NCBI GenBank assembly: GCA_029891345.1
Contig: CM056993.1
Span: forward strand, 229,243,265 to 229,307,264
Direction: 5' to 3'
From: Dryococelus australis
Taxonomy: Eukaryota; Arthropoda; Insecta; Phasmatodea; Phasmatidae
Length of the DNA: 64,000 bases
Shown here: piece by piece, positions 35,302 through 49,089 of the stretch
Position numbering within the stretch: the first letter of the stretch is position 1
Layout of the letters: each line of letters begins with the position of its first letter
The notes under the pieces: generated by a model
Told to the model about the DNA's origin: nothing
Databases searched by the model: none
The model's input: the letters and a program-made list of their open reading frames with translations, nothing else
Program-made: the position numbers and the translations under genes

Positions 35302-36599
35302 TAGGGATGAGTCAATGCCAATACCAATACGATTAACCGGCCGATACCACGACCATCAGCATCGGCGGTATATAAACTTTATTTGCTGATTATTTGTCGA
35401 TTAGTAGCACTAATTAATTAAAAATAATGTTAAATAAACCAGGACACTACATTTCGTAAAGCATTTTAAATTACTGCATCCATCAATCCAATATTCTGTT
35501 CAAAATCCAAAATATATTTAGAACAATTGTTTATCGATCATTTGTTCCAGTTACGTTTTACCGTACTTCCTTTTGGTGCATTTTCCAAAGATTTTGTGTA
35601 TCATTCATATTCGGACACTACACGAATGCAAAACAACACAAATAATTGATACCTGGTGCTATCGATACTATTGATTACATCCCACAAGAGTTTATTGTTT
35701 CCTACTATCTTCTTACATTTTTACTGCATTCATAGATTGACGACAATGAGGAAGCAGTCTGTGTTATTATTCTTCTTATGCATTACTGCAGCATTCATAG
35801 TAAATTGGTGACACTGAAAACAAATTGCATACTGTGATGCTGTATTCAACTACCTGTGATGTCGTTATTGTAAATGAAAAGAAAGGTTATAACCGTGGCT
35901 GTAATTTGACAAACGTATATCTTATTGGAAACTGTTAGCTACGGTTTTGGTTAGAATATTAAAGGTCTGAATAAGATTTGGCAAGAAAATATTGGCAAAG
36001 ATTGTCACAAATAAGTCAGTTGTCATTTTAACCAAGGGATAGAGTATGGCTCGGCCGACAAAGGAATACTAGGCAAAAATATTAATATAAATTAAAAAAA
36101 TTCCGCTCAAGTTCAAGTGAATATTTAATATTAAATTGATTTCAATAAGTTCTATTTAATGGCATCTTTAGGTTGTTGGTTTAAAGAAACATACATTTTG
36201 AAGTTATATATGGTAATTCTCAGATCTAAAATCCAAGTCTGCATCAGAGTGCGTTACGTTTTGAAGGTTGTCTTTAATGAACTCTGTTTGTAATGAATGG
36301 TGTATTGTCTGGTAACTGTTTTTGCTTGACTATAATATCACTTATTTGCCCAGTTAAACTGCCTATCTTATCATTTATTATTAAAATTAGTATTGTATTT
36401 CATTTCTATGCTATAGTACAAAGTACTAAAAGTGTTCACAAAACTGAAGACTTAAATTTAAGTAAAAAAAAAAAAAAACATTTCCAAATATTGAGAATTG
36501 GGAATTATGATTGTGCTCATCAAAAACTGGTATCAGCAGTGCTGTAATCAGAGGGATCGGCAGCTGAGAATCAGTATCATTGGCATCGGCCTATCCCTA
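35302..36599 (+). mobile_element. hAT-like element J2 with exact 8-bp duplication
   Basis: Begins TAGGGATGAGTCAATGCC and ends, inverted, TAGGGATAGGCCGATGCC. It is flanked by gaaaatat at 35294-35301 and 36600-36607 exactly. 1298 bp with no transposase. J1 is a related copy in the opposite orientation. The TAGGG(A/C)TG start with an 8-bp duplication supports the hAT superfamily. Confidence 0.88.
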
Positions 36600-37587
36600 G
36601 AAAATATATTTTTTAATGTATTTACTAACAACAATATACAGGTGTTGCAATGTTGTTGCATGTAATTGGTGTGACAAAATATGCTTAGTGAAAAATTGGT
36701 CATGAACTGCAAGAGACGTAGTTTACAGTATAGGTCGTTGCAACGTAACATGCACCAAGCGAGACACATGCTGAAGTCACCCGCCCTTGATAGGTTCCTT
36801 CCACTCCCCTCTGGTCAGCCACAAGAGGATGGTGGTACAAGGATGCCGCATTGGCAGCCATCCTGAGGACAGCCGCAGTTTACACCCTCTAATTATTGTG
36901 TTTGCTGTGATTTATGCAGAGGCTCAGTGCTCACACATTATTTGGCAAAGAAAGATGTGTTGACTATACCCTTTCAAGTTATCAGTTTGATGCATGACAT
37001 CTTTTCAACAATAATTAAACAACTTAGCCTCATCAGTGAGCAACCCTTTCCTCTTGATTCCTAGAGAGTTTTCATTGTTACCACGCATCTCGAGACACCA
37101 GATGATACTGTCTACTGATGGCAAGAATGGGCATTCCAGCCTGAAGATTGTACTGTTCACCATCCAATCCATCGATATTATGAATCCAAGGCATTTCGTA
37201 CCACAGCATGCAGCCAGATGGCTCTACCAGTATGTACTGCTGCAGCTCAATATCCAAGCTAGTCAGTGACATCACGCCTACAGGAAACTATACTATAGCT
37301 ACCCCCTCTCCATTGAGCACCCCTCTCTAGCTGACTGAAGAGGTACACCAGCCAGAGTATAAATAGCGGGTCACATGCCGGCTCCTGACCAGTCTTCATT
37401 TTCTCCACCGCGAATTTTACTAAAGATCTTGACCAGCCTGCTTGTCAGTTCAACCTGCCTTGTCCCTTCATTGCATTTGTGTTGAAGCCTATTTAAGTGG
37501 ACAGGATGAGCCCTTGGAGATAGCCAATCCAAGCTTTTGGTGATTTGAGCCGGCGGAACCAACCCTGCAAACAACACTAGCTACACG

Positions 37588-39703
37588 TAGTGCTGAGCTG
37601 ATACCGATTTTTACTGATACCAGAACAAACCGATACTTCCTTGCCAATACAACTGATATCTGACACTGATACAATAGACATACGAGTAATGGACAGAAAG
37701 ACTTGTACTAGTACTAAAAGAATTTGGGAAGCTGATGAAAATATTTGTTAACGTCAGTGTCACACAATGTACTATTAGATGCTTTACAAAAACATACAAA
37801 ACATTATGAAAATTAATTTAACATTAATTCTTCAAAATCAGAGATTAAAAGCAGTAATCAAATTATAATTTAGTAATTTAATTTTAAATTTAGGTCACGA
37901 CAAATTTAAGAAATTTATGTTTTAAAGTTATCAAATAAAAAATATTAAAGCTACCAGGTCGTGTATCACATTTCTCAGCATAATTCAACTTCGTTCATAT
38001 TCAGAAAATTTTAAAATTAACGTGTATAGTTTTTAAATTCAACACTCCCTTATTTTGCATAAAGTAAAACTTAAGCACTGCCAGTTCCCAGGTTATGAAT
38101 ATCAGAATCATAGCTTTTAAAAGATTTTAAATACTGAAATGACAAGGTGGAGCTGAAGTGTGACGTCTGCAAAACTGGTAATTCGGTCACCAGCAATACA
38201 AGTCATAGATGATTATCTCTTAACCGGCCTGTAACAGAGGGACACAGTGGGGTGGGAGCAGCATTTCTCTCTCTCTCTCTCCCCCTCACCCTTTCCTCTT
38301 CCTGAAGATCATTATCTCACAGCAGGAAGGTATCTCCCTCCCTTTGTCAAACTGGAGTGACATCTGACAGTTTAGTACTTGGACGAAGAACGACAACTGC
38401 TGATTAAAAATTATGGATGGGATCCTTGATACAGTGATACCTCAATACTCTTGATACTTTATAGTATCGAGTATCACATGATAATATCCAAAAGTATTGA
38501 ATTTCAACACCCATTTTTTTAACCATAATTGTGGTACGAGCATACTGTAATTATGATGAGTGTACCATAACCTGTGGAATGTGTACGGAAATTTAAAAAA
38601 ACATACCATAATTTAATCTGTGTTTTTCGAGCATTCAAACGCACCCATAAAATTTGACCTGCGCCCAGCGGTTCACAAGATACTGGTAGCAACTTTTAAA
38701 TGTGTACCATAATTATCTTGACTGGCAGTGGGCATTCCAAAGCCTCCGGCAAGCATTCCAAAAAGACTTTGCGGGTCAAAATCAGATGAACAGTTTACAA
38801 GTTATTAAATTGTAAATGTACAAGTGTACCATAATATACCATATTCAGGATAATATTCACACAGCTGTGAGCACCTTGAGGTGTTTTTAGGCAACCCATA
38901 CATTCCACAATTATGATTTTTGACAACATTTACTTTTATGGGACATAATTGAGGTACAATAAAATCAGTTGAGAGTTGCAAGTGAGCAACTTGAGTAATT
39001 ATTGTACACCCAATAAATACCACAATTATATGCTGCACCAAAATGTTTTCATTTAATTCATTTTTATCCCATGAATCACTTTTATGGTATATATTTTAGG
39101 TACAATAAAAGCAGGTAGAGAGTTGTGAGCGAGCCCCAATAGGCATAAGTGAGCAAATAGAGTAGTTATTATACTGCCCATACATACTATAATTATCTGA
39201 TACAGCTGAATTATTAAATATTCACAAAAATAAATACCATAATTATATGATACATCTGTCACGGTCTAGTTCGCGTATTCCACGGGCTAGGCCATGACGG
39301 GTGTCTCAGATAATTACGATATTTATTTAATTTTAAAATAATTTCCTTGAAGTCGCAAAATAAAATTTAAAAACTGCAATTGATTACAGTTTTTACTGTG
39401 GAAACGTGATTATTATACAGAATCGAAGGAGACTGCATTGGTTTAACATTGGTTAAGGACATTTGGGTTACAGGTTGTCCACCATTTGTTTCCCCAGTGT
39501 AATGTGGAATTCTATATAGTTTCAGTGTGTATTAATGACACTAGTAAAATGAGCAATTTTCTTGGCCAAGTTGTTTTGTGTTCATGACAACTTTAATTTG
39601 GTATCAAGAAAAGTATCTGTATCGAGTAGGGCCTATCGTGATAATGTTTTGGTGCCAAAGCTGGTATCGCGTACCAAGAAAATGTAGTATCAACCAATCC
39701 CTA
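37588..39703. mobile_element. hAT-like element K nested in X copy Y
   Basis: The ends TAGTGCTGAGCTGATACCG and, inverted, TAGTAGGGATTGGTTGATAC resemble the TAGGG-type ends of J2 and repeat gatacc motifs inside. 2116 bp, no transposase found. It separates the two halves of X copy Y, so it is younger than Y. No clear 8-bp duplication (gctacacg against ctaaaaac). A CT microsatellite lies at about 38262-38283. Confidence 0.65.
38930..39215. repeat. Tandem duplication of about 143 bp with ataattat motifs
   Basis: Blocks at about 38935-39025 and 39078-39200 match: cttttatgg, aggtacaataaaa, agagttg, gtgagcaa, agtaatta or agtagtta, then ataattat. The palindrome-like taccataattat motif also recurs outside them, at about 38575-38840. 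It lies inside element K. Confidence 0.65.
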
Positions 39704-40179
39704 CTAAAAACAGCAGCAGTCGAGTCTCTCTTACTCCAACATTGCCACGCTGTCATCCTCTGGTTCAACGGTCATGCATAAATAAAAACATTGGGTCTCA
39801 ATATCTGCTAAAAATAAAATTGGTTCACGCAGGTTCAGAGTACTGTAATATCGGCCGATACACTGACAAACCTAGCTCAAACTTATGCCAGCCAGAAATG
39901 ACACAGATTAAGCAGCCTTTACAGGTTACGCGTCGCCCAAGTATACTGCACAGAGCAAACCTGCTGAAACGCAAAGTCATTCTCATGGAACGTGATTTTG
40001 TGCCCTGCCGCAAAGCTACCAGTCCAATTCTTTACACTGGACGCACTCCAGTACCTCGTCAAGACTAGATTGCATTTCCACAAACCCCCGCCACCAGCTG
40101 CGCCTGACCTAGCACCCACCAAAGCACTTTGGACGTGGTGACATTCCTCCATTATTCTCAGGGCATCACACATCAAGTT

Positions 40180-40693
40180 TGTTTAAAAATTATTCTATTA
40201 AAATAAATAAACATTTGAGTAAATCAGCAAACATGGATGTCCATGCAGTTTGCCATAAAAAAGCATAAAATGATGCTACATGGTAAATTTTATTTATAAC
40301 AGTAATTTGCTAAAGCAATAATTTATCTCAGCATTTTCAATTGTTGTGATAATATGATTTTCCTAAGCAGTAGCTTATGCTGCACTAGTAATGCATATTT
40401 CAATGCAAAAAAGGAAATTACAAAGCCTTTCTGCATTTTTAAAATCAAAATTGTAGTGATATAATGACTGTACATTATCAAAAAAAAAAAGTCTGGGTTA
40501 CAAAATCACTGCATCTAAAATAAAACAATAATCTGTTAGTACATAAATCATTTGACCCAGAATGAGGCCTAAAGTACCATTACAAACTGCTTTCAGCACT
40601 TCCACATCATTGTTCTGGTATTCTCTAAGGTTCTCCTAGAACAGTGCCATATGTAGGTTATGCAGTATCTCAAGTTTAGTAATTGCTAGAGCC
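40180..40693. other. AT-rich spacer between X copies Y and C
   Basis: No frame or repeat recognised; A/T runs only. Confidence 0.4.
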
Positions 40694-42541
40694 TGATGCG
40701 TGACGCTTAAACTAACTAAACTCACACACAACTTTGCTTCATCAGTGTATATCTCCACGTCCTCCCAGGTGAGGTTGGAACTGAACAACTAGCTACAAGA
40801 GTGCCTATAAGATACAACTCTTGTTGGGGACTATTACTGAGGAGTCAGCTTGTACTTTTCACCTGAAGTCAGGCATCATGTCAACCTCCAGAAATTTGAC
40901 TGTACTATCAGCCGAGCGGCAGAGACGACGTCTCAAAGGTCACTTAGTTCCACAGAGAACTAAGTGATGACACTAGGGGCACTAGGAGGCAGCTTCGCTC
41001 ATGCAGCAGATGCTCACTACACCACCGCACCCCCGCATCTCAAGAGGACCCACGGGCAGGGAGAATGTAAGTCCATGTGCAGCCCAGAAATCCCAGTTGT
41101 TACTCAGCTTTAACAGCTCTCTCCACCACCTCGTGTGCTGGAGCTCTTCGAAGAAGTCTTCAACACCTCTTGTACAGCCACTACCCTTTAGGTAATAGCA
41201 ACCACTGCCCCTTCTGGCAGTGTTAACCACACCACTACCCTTCCGGTAGTGGCCTTCACAGGTCCCTTCTGTACAACGGTTATAGTTAGTTAGGGTCAGT
41301 TATTTTCATAGTTATAGCCGCATCCCCTTGTTCAACTCAAGACCAGGTCCCCTTAACCTGGCATTACATAGTCTAACTTGCGCTCAGCACCAGTTAGTTA
41401 GGAGGTAGTATGGGCCACCATGTTTATTCCTCACAGAATAAATACATGTTCTCTCTAACATCTGAGTACTATTATCTGGGGTGATTGTTCAATTCTCAGT
41501 AGATGATGACCTGCCAGAGCAAAGCAGGAGATTACGCACTTGACTCAAAATTTACTAATCCTAGTGAAGGACTGCGAGCTCCCTTCACCGTGCACACGTA
41601 CGTTGAGAATTATACACAGTCGATGGCCAACTGTGCTGTGAACTTGGTGTGCAGTAAGGTAGAGCCCCAATGATTAGAAACTCAATCCAAGAGTCGTCAG
41701 ACCTCAGACCTCTAATCCAGTCAAACCACTCCGTCCATGCACTGTACTGTCACCGGAGGGAGTGATAAACTGGGTCTTGGACCCACACCCACTGTCGTTG
41801 TCAGGCAATCAGAGAAAACCCCACGCTCTGTACCACCACGCCTCGTGTCGCGATTGGAGCACAGGGTACTGCTCTGGTCTGTTTGGCCACGGCTTTCGTA
41901 TTATACCTAGCCAAGAAACTTTGTCGCCTGCTCTCATCTCGTGAAGCCACCAGTTGTACCTACGTTATGCCATACACCCAACGAAGTGGTACCAGGTAGC
42001 ACGAAAGACTGCCACCAACGCCAACAGAAGCTGCAACCCAGTTCCAACTGCAAATGGCAGTGTACCCCCATGGGAAGGAGCTCAAGCCACCCACCAACTG
42101 AAGATACCTCACCTCCCAACTCCCTCCCGAATGCTATATCAGCCCCCCCACCCCCTGACTGCTGGACGACCTCACACAGTGATCACTGACATACGTCACG
42201 GATGGGATGTACAGCTGGAACTCGCTAACCCCTGGTTCCAGTGCCCAACTCAACTCCAGCTCCAGTCGACAACTGCCGCAGTAGCAGCAGACAAAGGATC
42301 CTGGCCACATTAAGCACAGGTAATATAGCTGCAGTTTGCCAGCCCATCTGTCGGATTGTCAAAACCCAAACTGACTTGCTACCTTATCATCAGGCCATGT
42401 GGCCTGCATTATATACCAGCCAGGGCCCAACCAGTCAACAGTATGTTCAGTAATTTTAAACTCACCTGTGCCTCTGACCGGCACAATAAAACATAGCAAG
42501 ACCGTGTCAACCCCCCTCGCCCAACAGCTGAGATGCGTCCA
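40694..42541 (+). mobile_element. Family X copy C (about 1.85 kb)
   Basis: Starts TGATGCGTGACGC and ends near GAGATGCGTCCA. It shares with A and B the promoter-like part (ctacccttccggtagtggcc, about 41235), the ggtagtatgggccacc and cagaataaatacatg block (41405-41450), the leader, an antisense tRNA-like unit (41770-41850) and the frame. Box 1 is at 42170 (PHTVITDIRHGWDVQLELAN). Box 2 at 42373 (TDLLPYHQAMWPALY) is the most diverged. The flanking tetramers (agcc and gctt) do not match, so the exact edges are uncertain. Confidence 0.75.
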
Positions 42542-44479
42542 GCTTATCAGTTCTCATGTTTAAGGTTCGGTTCAGTTTTTGGTTTAAAACATTAATTCTC
42601 ACTTTGGGTTGGTCATGGCTACACATTTTCATGACTGCAAAAAAGTTTACAAAAATATTTTGCACACAAAAAGATTGTTGTCAAATTGGCTTTCATATCA
42701 AGCAAATGTTTAACGAGTTTTGTTTTACTATATTTAAAGACATCAATTACCCTATAAAAGTTATATTACCAGTATATATAAGAAATACCACTTTTGTAAT
42801 GATATTTACTAGGAGTGGGCGAAGCTGGAAATTTCATTTCAAAGTGATTTTGTTAAAGTATTTGCAAATTCGAATCAAATATTGAATCCAATATCAATTC
42901 GAAATGTTTTGTTGACAAGTGCACATTGCACTAATTATAATTTTTTTAAAATTTAATAAGAACATAGATTTTTACAAGCTAGGTAAAAGGCAGATACGAA
43001 ATGTTTTCCACTGATTTGCAAAAAAAATTTGTCATAGTTTTTTACCATGTAAGTACACATATTGCCTTTCGTGCTAAACCAATATAAATAACAAACTGAA
43101 AATTAATCCATGCTTAAGGAATATTTAAAAGTAGCATTAGATACCTATTACAAAAGGAATCATTTTTTACATTACATCAACATATTTCTTGACCTAAATA
43201 CAAAATAATACTAAATAAGAAACTAGAAAATATTTTCAGCAAAGTGTGGAACATACAAAACAGAATAATTAATTGCTGCACTCATGCTTTACTCCCCAGT
43301 TTGTAGTTTTTATTCAAATTGTGTATCTAAACAGTGCAATTCAATATGATATGGTTCTATTACTTTTACGTATGTATTAGTGGTGTGCAGGAATAGAATC
43401 TTGCCATCTGCAAAAATACGGGTGGGAAACTTAAATCTCCATGGGAATTCAGGAAAAAACATTTTAGGTCAGGTGAAGAAATTTGTGTGTTGCTAGATTT
43501 AGTGAATAACATTCTATCATGACTTATTCCCGTAAAACAAAAAATAAAACATATAATAATGACCGTATGTGCTAAAAATTAAATTTTAACTAGAAAATTC
43601 GTATTGTTTTATATTTTTATACACTACAAATTATTCCTTTGGGTTTGGATCACTTCTCAAAAATACTTACTTCAATCGTAATAGGAAAAATCCCATATAA
43701 AATATTTTTAATAATTAAAAAAATTGGACTTACGACATGATAAAACAATTTAATGTCACTTTAAATTTGTTTAAAAAAATTACCTTGATATTTTCAGTTC
43801 ACTGCTATTTTCCTTATAATTTCATAACTTCTACTAAGGAACTTTTAAATTTCTTGTCCTCTTTTAGGTAGTAAAATGTGTGTACTTTGACATAAATTTA
43901 CTCAAATAATTTTCAGTGGAAGTTTTAAAGTTCGTGAACACACACGCTTCGAATCATGTAGTGTGATCACAGCTATGTAGCATCGGACAGGTTATAAATG
44001 CTACATACCGAATCTGTATGCTAACAAAGCTAATTCCTCTATCTATAATGAAATGAAAAGTAGCTAAATAAATAAATGATATTTTTCTCATAGGAAATTT
44101 GCTACATTTGAAGCTTGTAAATGTCTCAACGATAACGAGTGAGCACAGCACACAAAAACCAACACATTCTGAATGAGAAACAAAGACAATTTGTAGGCGT
44201 GTTACAAATAGTTTTAACCAAACACACATTAAAGAAGACCATGTTAGATCATGTTAGATCTCAGTAAAATAGTTAAACCTTTGGGGTCAAATCAAACATT
44301 CATTGTGCACTTGCTAATTTATATGTGAATGTTTAGGTTATGTGTATCGAAACTTGCGTCCCACATCAACCAGCAATCGATACTTGCCATTTATAGATGT
44401 CGCTCGCATATAAGACAAATTCAGTGCGCATGGTTGTTGATTGGGATACTTACTTTGCCCTCATAGCTAAAAATAGGGC
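42542..44479. other. AT-rich intron sequence, possible hAT-like ends
   Basis: Nothing codes. At about 42812 a TAGGAGTGGGCGAAGC stretch looks like a hAT-type start and resembles 58611 (taggggagggctaagc). At about 43379 another tagtggtgtgcagg stretch occurs. No matching other ends or duplications were found, so these are not called as elements. Confidence 0.35.
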
Positions 44480-46400
44480 TAAGGATACACCACATGTAAC
44501 AGTGTCTAACTGATACTCTTGAATAGGTTGATCATAAAACTTGCCCCACATGATTGATTACATGGTATGGCTGATCATCTTGATACATCCGAATTTGCCA
44601 ATACATTTTGCAAATATCTCTCGTGATCACAATGGGATATATGCAGAATTGGGTGATGATTTCAGTCACACCCTTTTGCATTTTACGTTCCTTGAAAAGT
44701 GCATATTTAAAGACTGACCGGTTGATGTTACTGCAGAGGCGTCAAATACCACAATAAATTTAGTTGTCAAGCTGGTTTCTTTGAGAATACAGTGGTGAGG
44801 AATGTAGTACTGAGCCTGTGGCATCTGTGTTTCACTCACAAGAAGAATGTGACTAAGGGATTCACATTCCTTCAGAAATTTGTAATACTCAGTTTTCATT
44901 TGAGGCTGACATGCCAGGCAATTTTCAAGATGACGTAATTCTTTTTTCAGGTTACAGGCATGACTCACCGCGGTTGGGTTCCACATCTTTGAAGGATAAT
45001 CTTACCACTTATCGTCCATCTGAACTACATGTGTAGGTGTCTTTGAAAGGGCTTCACAGAGGTCCCCTTCTGTTCCAGTCTGATTTGTAGGCAACTCTTA
45101 ATGTTCCCAGAATCGCTGCTGCAAATACGAGGTTTAGTGAAGTAATAAATAGTGAAACAAGGCCATCTGGGTTACCAGTGAATTCCTCACTCGACCTTCC
45201 TATTAAGATCCAACCAAATTTAATGTGAAATACTCCTGGATAACCAGCAGGGCCTAGATACTGCCATACCGTCCACCAACAAAACTCTCAGGACAAACTT
45301 CAGCATCCAAGAGAATGTCAATAGACCCTGGAGTATGGAAGCTGGGTCAGCAAGATCTAAACTCACGTAATGGGATTTTAGATGTTGAGGCAATGCACAG
45401 GATGGAAAATTTGAGGTATTGTTATTCAGGATGAACACATCCACAATTACCTGGAAACCTTTGTGAAACAACGATTTCAGCACACAAGTTATTGCATCTT
45501 CATGGGCCTGAACGACTCACTGGCTTAGGTCACTACTATTTGGTACATGTGACCTCCTCTGATGGTAAGCCAATCTCTTCACACATTCCTCAGATATGAA
45601 GGAAGATGGTGCTCCTGTATCAAATAGAACACGACCCCTCTGAAGATTACCACAGGCATCCTTCACTCTCACAGATGCTGTACCTAGAATCACAGTGGCA
45701 GCACTAATGCTGGAACTAATAAATGAAACTGCTTGTGTAGATTCATCACATGTCCTGCTGTGCTATAAATATTTTCCGTCTCATCAACTGATTGTGGTGC
45801 CATTTGTTTACAAACCTTGTTGACATCTGATGTTGAATCAGAATGAAGTAATGTGTGGTGGCATTTATTGCAATATGCACATGAAAGTTTTGAAGCATAT
45901 ACATTAACACAATGTGAGTCTAGGCAATTGAAACACAGACGGTATTGGTGCACCACATCTTGCCTCTCAGGAAGTGCATGACCAAGAAACACAGGGCATT
46001 TATAAATGTCATGACCCTGATTACATAAAATACACACTCGTTCTCAACTGGCAAAGAAGGATTTTCTAGAATTAATTGTAGTCACAGGTCCAACCTTCCT
46101 TGTTGGGCTGCGTGATATTGACATCACTAAAGCAGCAGACATCAATACGTTGCACCAAAATACCAAGAACTCTAAGAGCTGCACAAATTTATGCATCTTC
46201 ACCTCTTTATGCTCCACATCAAAATCATGTCGCGTTTTCGCATCAAGTTTACATAACAAAATGTTTAACATCACAAAGCCCCACTGGTCCACTGGAAACT
46301 TCAACACTTTCAGCGCACCTAAGTTTCCTTTAATACATCAACTACACATATTAGTTTATATGAACAACCTTCAGTTACCACTGACACATTCATGATGTTC
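44480..46400 (-). pseudogene. BEL/Pao retrotransposon, gag to reverse transcriptase, broken
   Basis: Read from high to low coordinates. 46307-46044 is a gag helical part (PVDQWGFVMLNILL). 46037-45690 has two zinc knuckles (CILCNQGHDIYKC; CFNCLDSHC and CAYCNKCHHTLLH), typical of BEL/Pao. 45690-45490 is the aspartic protease with LFDTGAPSSFISEE. 45483-44990 is a linker with several stops. 44986-44666 is the start of the reverse transcriptase (FIVVFDASAVT), continuing in shifted frames to about 44480, where it ends before the catalytic YxDD block. RNase H, integrase and LTRs are missing or unrecognised. The transcription sense is the same as ATR. Confidence 0.82.
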
Positions 46401-49089
46401 TCCCAATGCATCGTAGCTATTTGATGCACATCTTGGTATCGCTCAGTTAACATCTGCTACTCTAATTTATAATTTCCTTCAGTTAATGGTAAAGACTTGA
46501 TGAGGTTAAGTGGCTACCCAGTAAGAGATGTGAGAAGATACTGTTGCTTCTCAACATCTGAAAGCTGACTGTTGGTATGTACTAACACACAATATAACTC
46601 ACAGAAACTCATCCACAATGTCAGTTGTCCGCTGAATGTCGGTAGCTGCAATCTTCGTAGCTTCACAGAAGTAGATTCAATGTCAACATTTGATTTCCTG
46701 TTGCCTTTATCATTTTTTGTTGATTTAACTATTGTGGTGTGAACTACTAAAATTCAATAAAAATGGGTTGAGTCAAAGTTTTCCACATTTGTGTTTAGAG
46801 ACTCGGCTCGGTCTGGTTTACAAGCTGCTGGCTGAACGATAATGTCTTCAAAATCTGTTTTCAGTTGTGCCAATCCAATGTAATGGGATTTTTTTTAACA
46901 AATCTACTCACCACCTGTCCTTTTCAACTGCATTAGCTAGAGAAAGAAGTCACTTTAGCCCGCATTCTGTTAACTGAAATTTTGCTTCCAACTTTTTTAG
47001 CGATATCGTTGCTACGAACGTAAACAACAACACTGGCAGCAACAGGTGTATCAACACAACATACAGCACAACAGTGCTTTACACAGCGGTTCAACATCTC
47101 AAAGAGCTAGATCGATCAACGCTCGATCGTCGACGCATGAACAATGCGCCTGACTGGTGACCATTAGAAAAATATACAAAGGATAGTATCAAAAGTTAAT
47201 CTGATATTCAAGCAAATTTCTAAGTCCATAGATTGCCAAAATATGTGTGCAACAGATCAGGCCCAGACGACCAAAATGTTTTGACTCACTTCACAGGGCG
47301 GTGATGTTCACAGGTCATTACACACCCAATGCACGTAGAGAATATATCTTCTCACGAACACGTTAATTTGGTTTAATAGCACATCTGCATAAAATAGCTG
47401 GCAATTATGTCAAGGCTTGTCCACACTCGGTCGATGTAGCATTTATAATGTCCCGAATACCCTAGTTTTCAGACTTTGACGACCGGACGCAACCGTTCCT
47501 GATCGGAATAAGCAAGGTAATACTATGGCAGACACAATCACGCTGCGCCTGACATCATCAACATGGCCACTATAAAAATTGGATAAATGTGATGTGTCTC
47601 AACAACGGTGATAGTATAATGATAACAAAGCCCAGAGCCATCACTTGATTACTGAACTGTCGTAGGACTGGATATGTGGGACTGAAGGACAGAACATATC
47701 AAGGCCCATTAAGGAATGGTGTGGTTTGCCATGGCCTTCAACCTCCAATCCCTCAACCTGCACAAGCAGCATGAAAACAAGGAAGCAGAATACACAACTG
47801 GGTGTAGACTAGAATTAGACTGGATCATGGTGAAAGGAAGTATGCGAGATGCCACAAATGAAACTCTGAAGCAGTATACACAGAGTTCTGAGGTGTGACT
47901 TGACTGCGGCTCACACTGATCCTAGCGGGGTTTAGCAACATCATATGAAGCTCATCTGAACAGTTACAACATGGGGACCTGTGTATGTTGCTGCACCAGT
48001 TAAAAATTTTGAACACGATAGCTTTGTTAGACATCATTTTGCACTAGCAATATGCAACACACTGCCAGGCTGATTCCAAATCAGCTTCTTGTAAATTTTG
48101 GATGTACAGATGATAAAGAGTGTTTACACCAAAAACAACGTATGAAAAACCGCATCGCAAAGATTATAGAAATGTTATGCCATAAATAACCTAGTATCTA
48201 TATGCATTCTGAAGTCATGAACATTACGAGAACTACTGATAAGGAGGGGATGTTGCACCAAAAATTACCAGCTCAGGTAGTCCATGCTGAGTGAAGGGAA
48301 ATGGGAAATGGGATGTATAATACAAAAAAAAAAGTATAACCAGAAGGACAGCCACACTGGATTGCGAGAATAGCTCTTAAACCAATTTACGACACACCAT
48401 CCTGCAACAAAAGAATGTTGAAATGCTATGGTTATAACAAAAAAGTGAATTTCTGGCATAACTGCCTACAGGAACTACAGAAAGGAGATAGGGCAGGGGA
48501 CCTGCTCTACTGCCACACAGCAATCAATACAAGGTAACATTCTTAAAACCACTAAAAGCATGGTAACAAACTACAACATGAGGTGTGGGGGAAACTTGAC
48601 CTACAAGGGCAAAGTTAACTTGACACAGAGTGCTGACAAGGGTAGAATGGGAGACTTGGAATAACACACAGACAAGGTCAGACAACCCAGTCCCTAATCT
48701 TGATTGTGAACAATGGCACTGATGGATTCCACAGACACAACAATTTCAAATACACTGCCCAATAAGTGTTGAAAGGAATGAGAGGACTACAGAGACTGAA
48801 GACCATTGTGATGTTTGCAGACACTGCTGCAGAACTGTAACTGGCCTGTGAAATCACCACATATCTGAAGATGCAAAGTGAGAGAATAGATGATGAGGTC
48901 AGTGAGTTTGACTATTGGAAAGATGTGATGTCAACAGTTCTGGCTCGAGGCGTATAACTTGTGCATAACTGTGTCATCAATTTCTATGGGAAAGGCAACT
49001 ACAGTACACGGTTGAAGAACACCAAGTGACAAGCTGGATACCAACAACAGAAAAGCATGCAGAGTCAGAAATGTTGCTCGACGACATGC
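46401..49089. other. Intron sequence, no identified gene
   Basis: 46400-47250 may hold the diverged gag start of the BEL/Pao relic on the minus strand, but no clear frame remains. 47280-49060 contains only short frames without recognisable motifs. Confidence 0.35.

Larger units (their letters stand above)
36988..40175 (+). mobile_element. Family X copy Y with exact AGTT duplication, split by a hAT element
   Basis: Starts TGATGCATGACATC and ends GGCATCACACATCA, flanked by AGTT at 36984-36987 and 40176-40179. The X sequence is 36988-37587 and 39704-40175, about 1.07 kb once the inserted element is removed, close to short copy R. A TATA box (gagtataaatagcgg) lies at about 37355. The right part carries a frame ending at 40068 with box 2 at 39994 (DFVPCRKATSPILYTG), the best preserved in the window. 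The frame at 39742-40068 (108 codons) is the largest open piece of this copy. Confidence 0.85.

Noticed and set aside
42812-43400. Additional hAT elements starting TAGGAGTGGGCG and TAGTGGTGTGCAGG
   Set aside because: Only single ends are visible; no facing end or target duplication was found.
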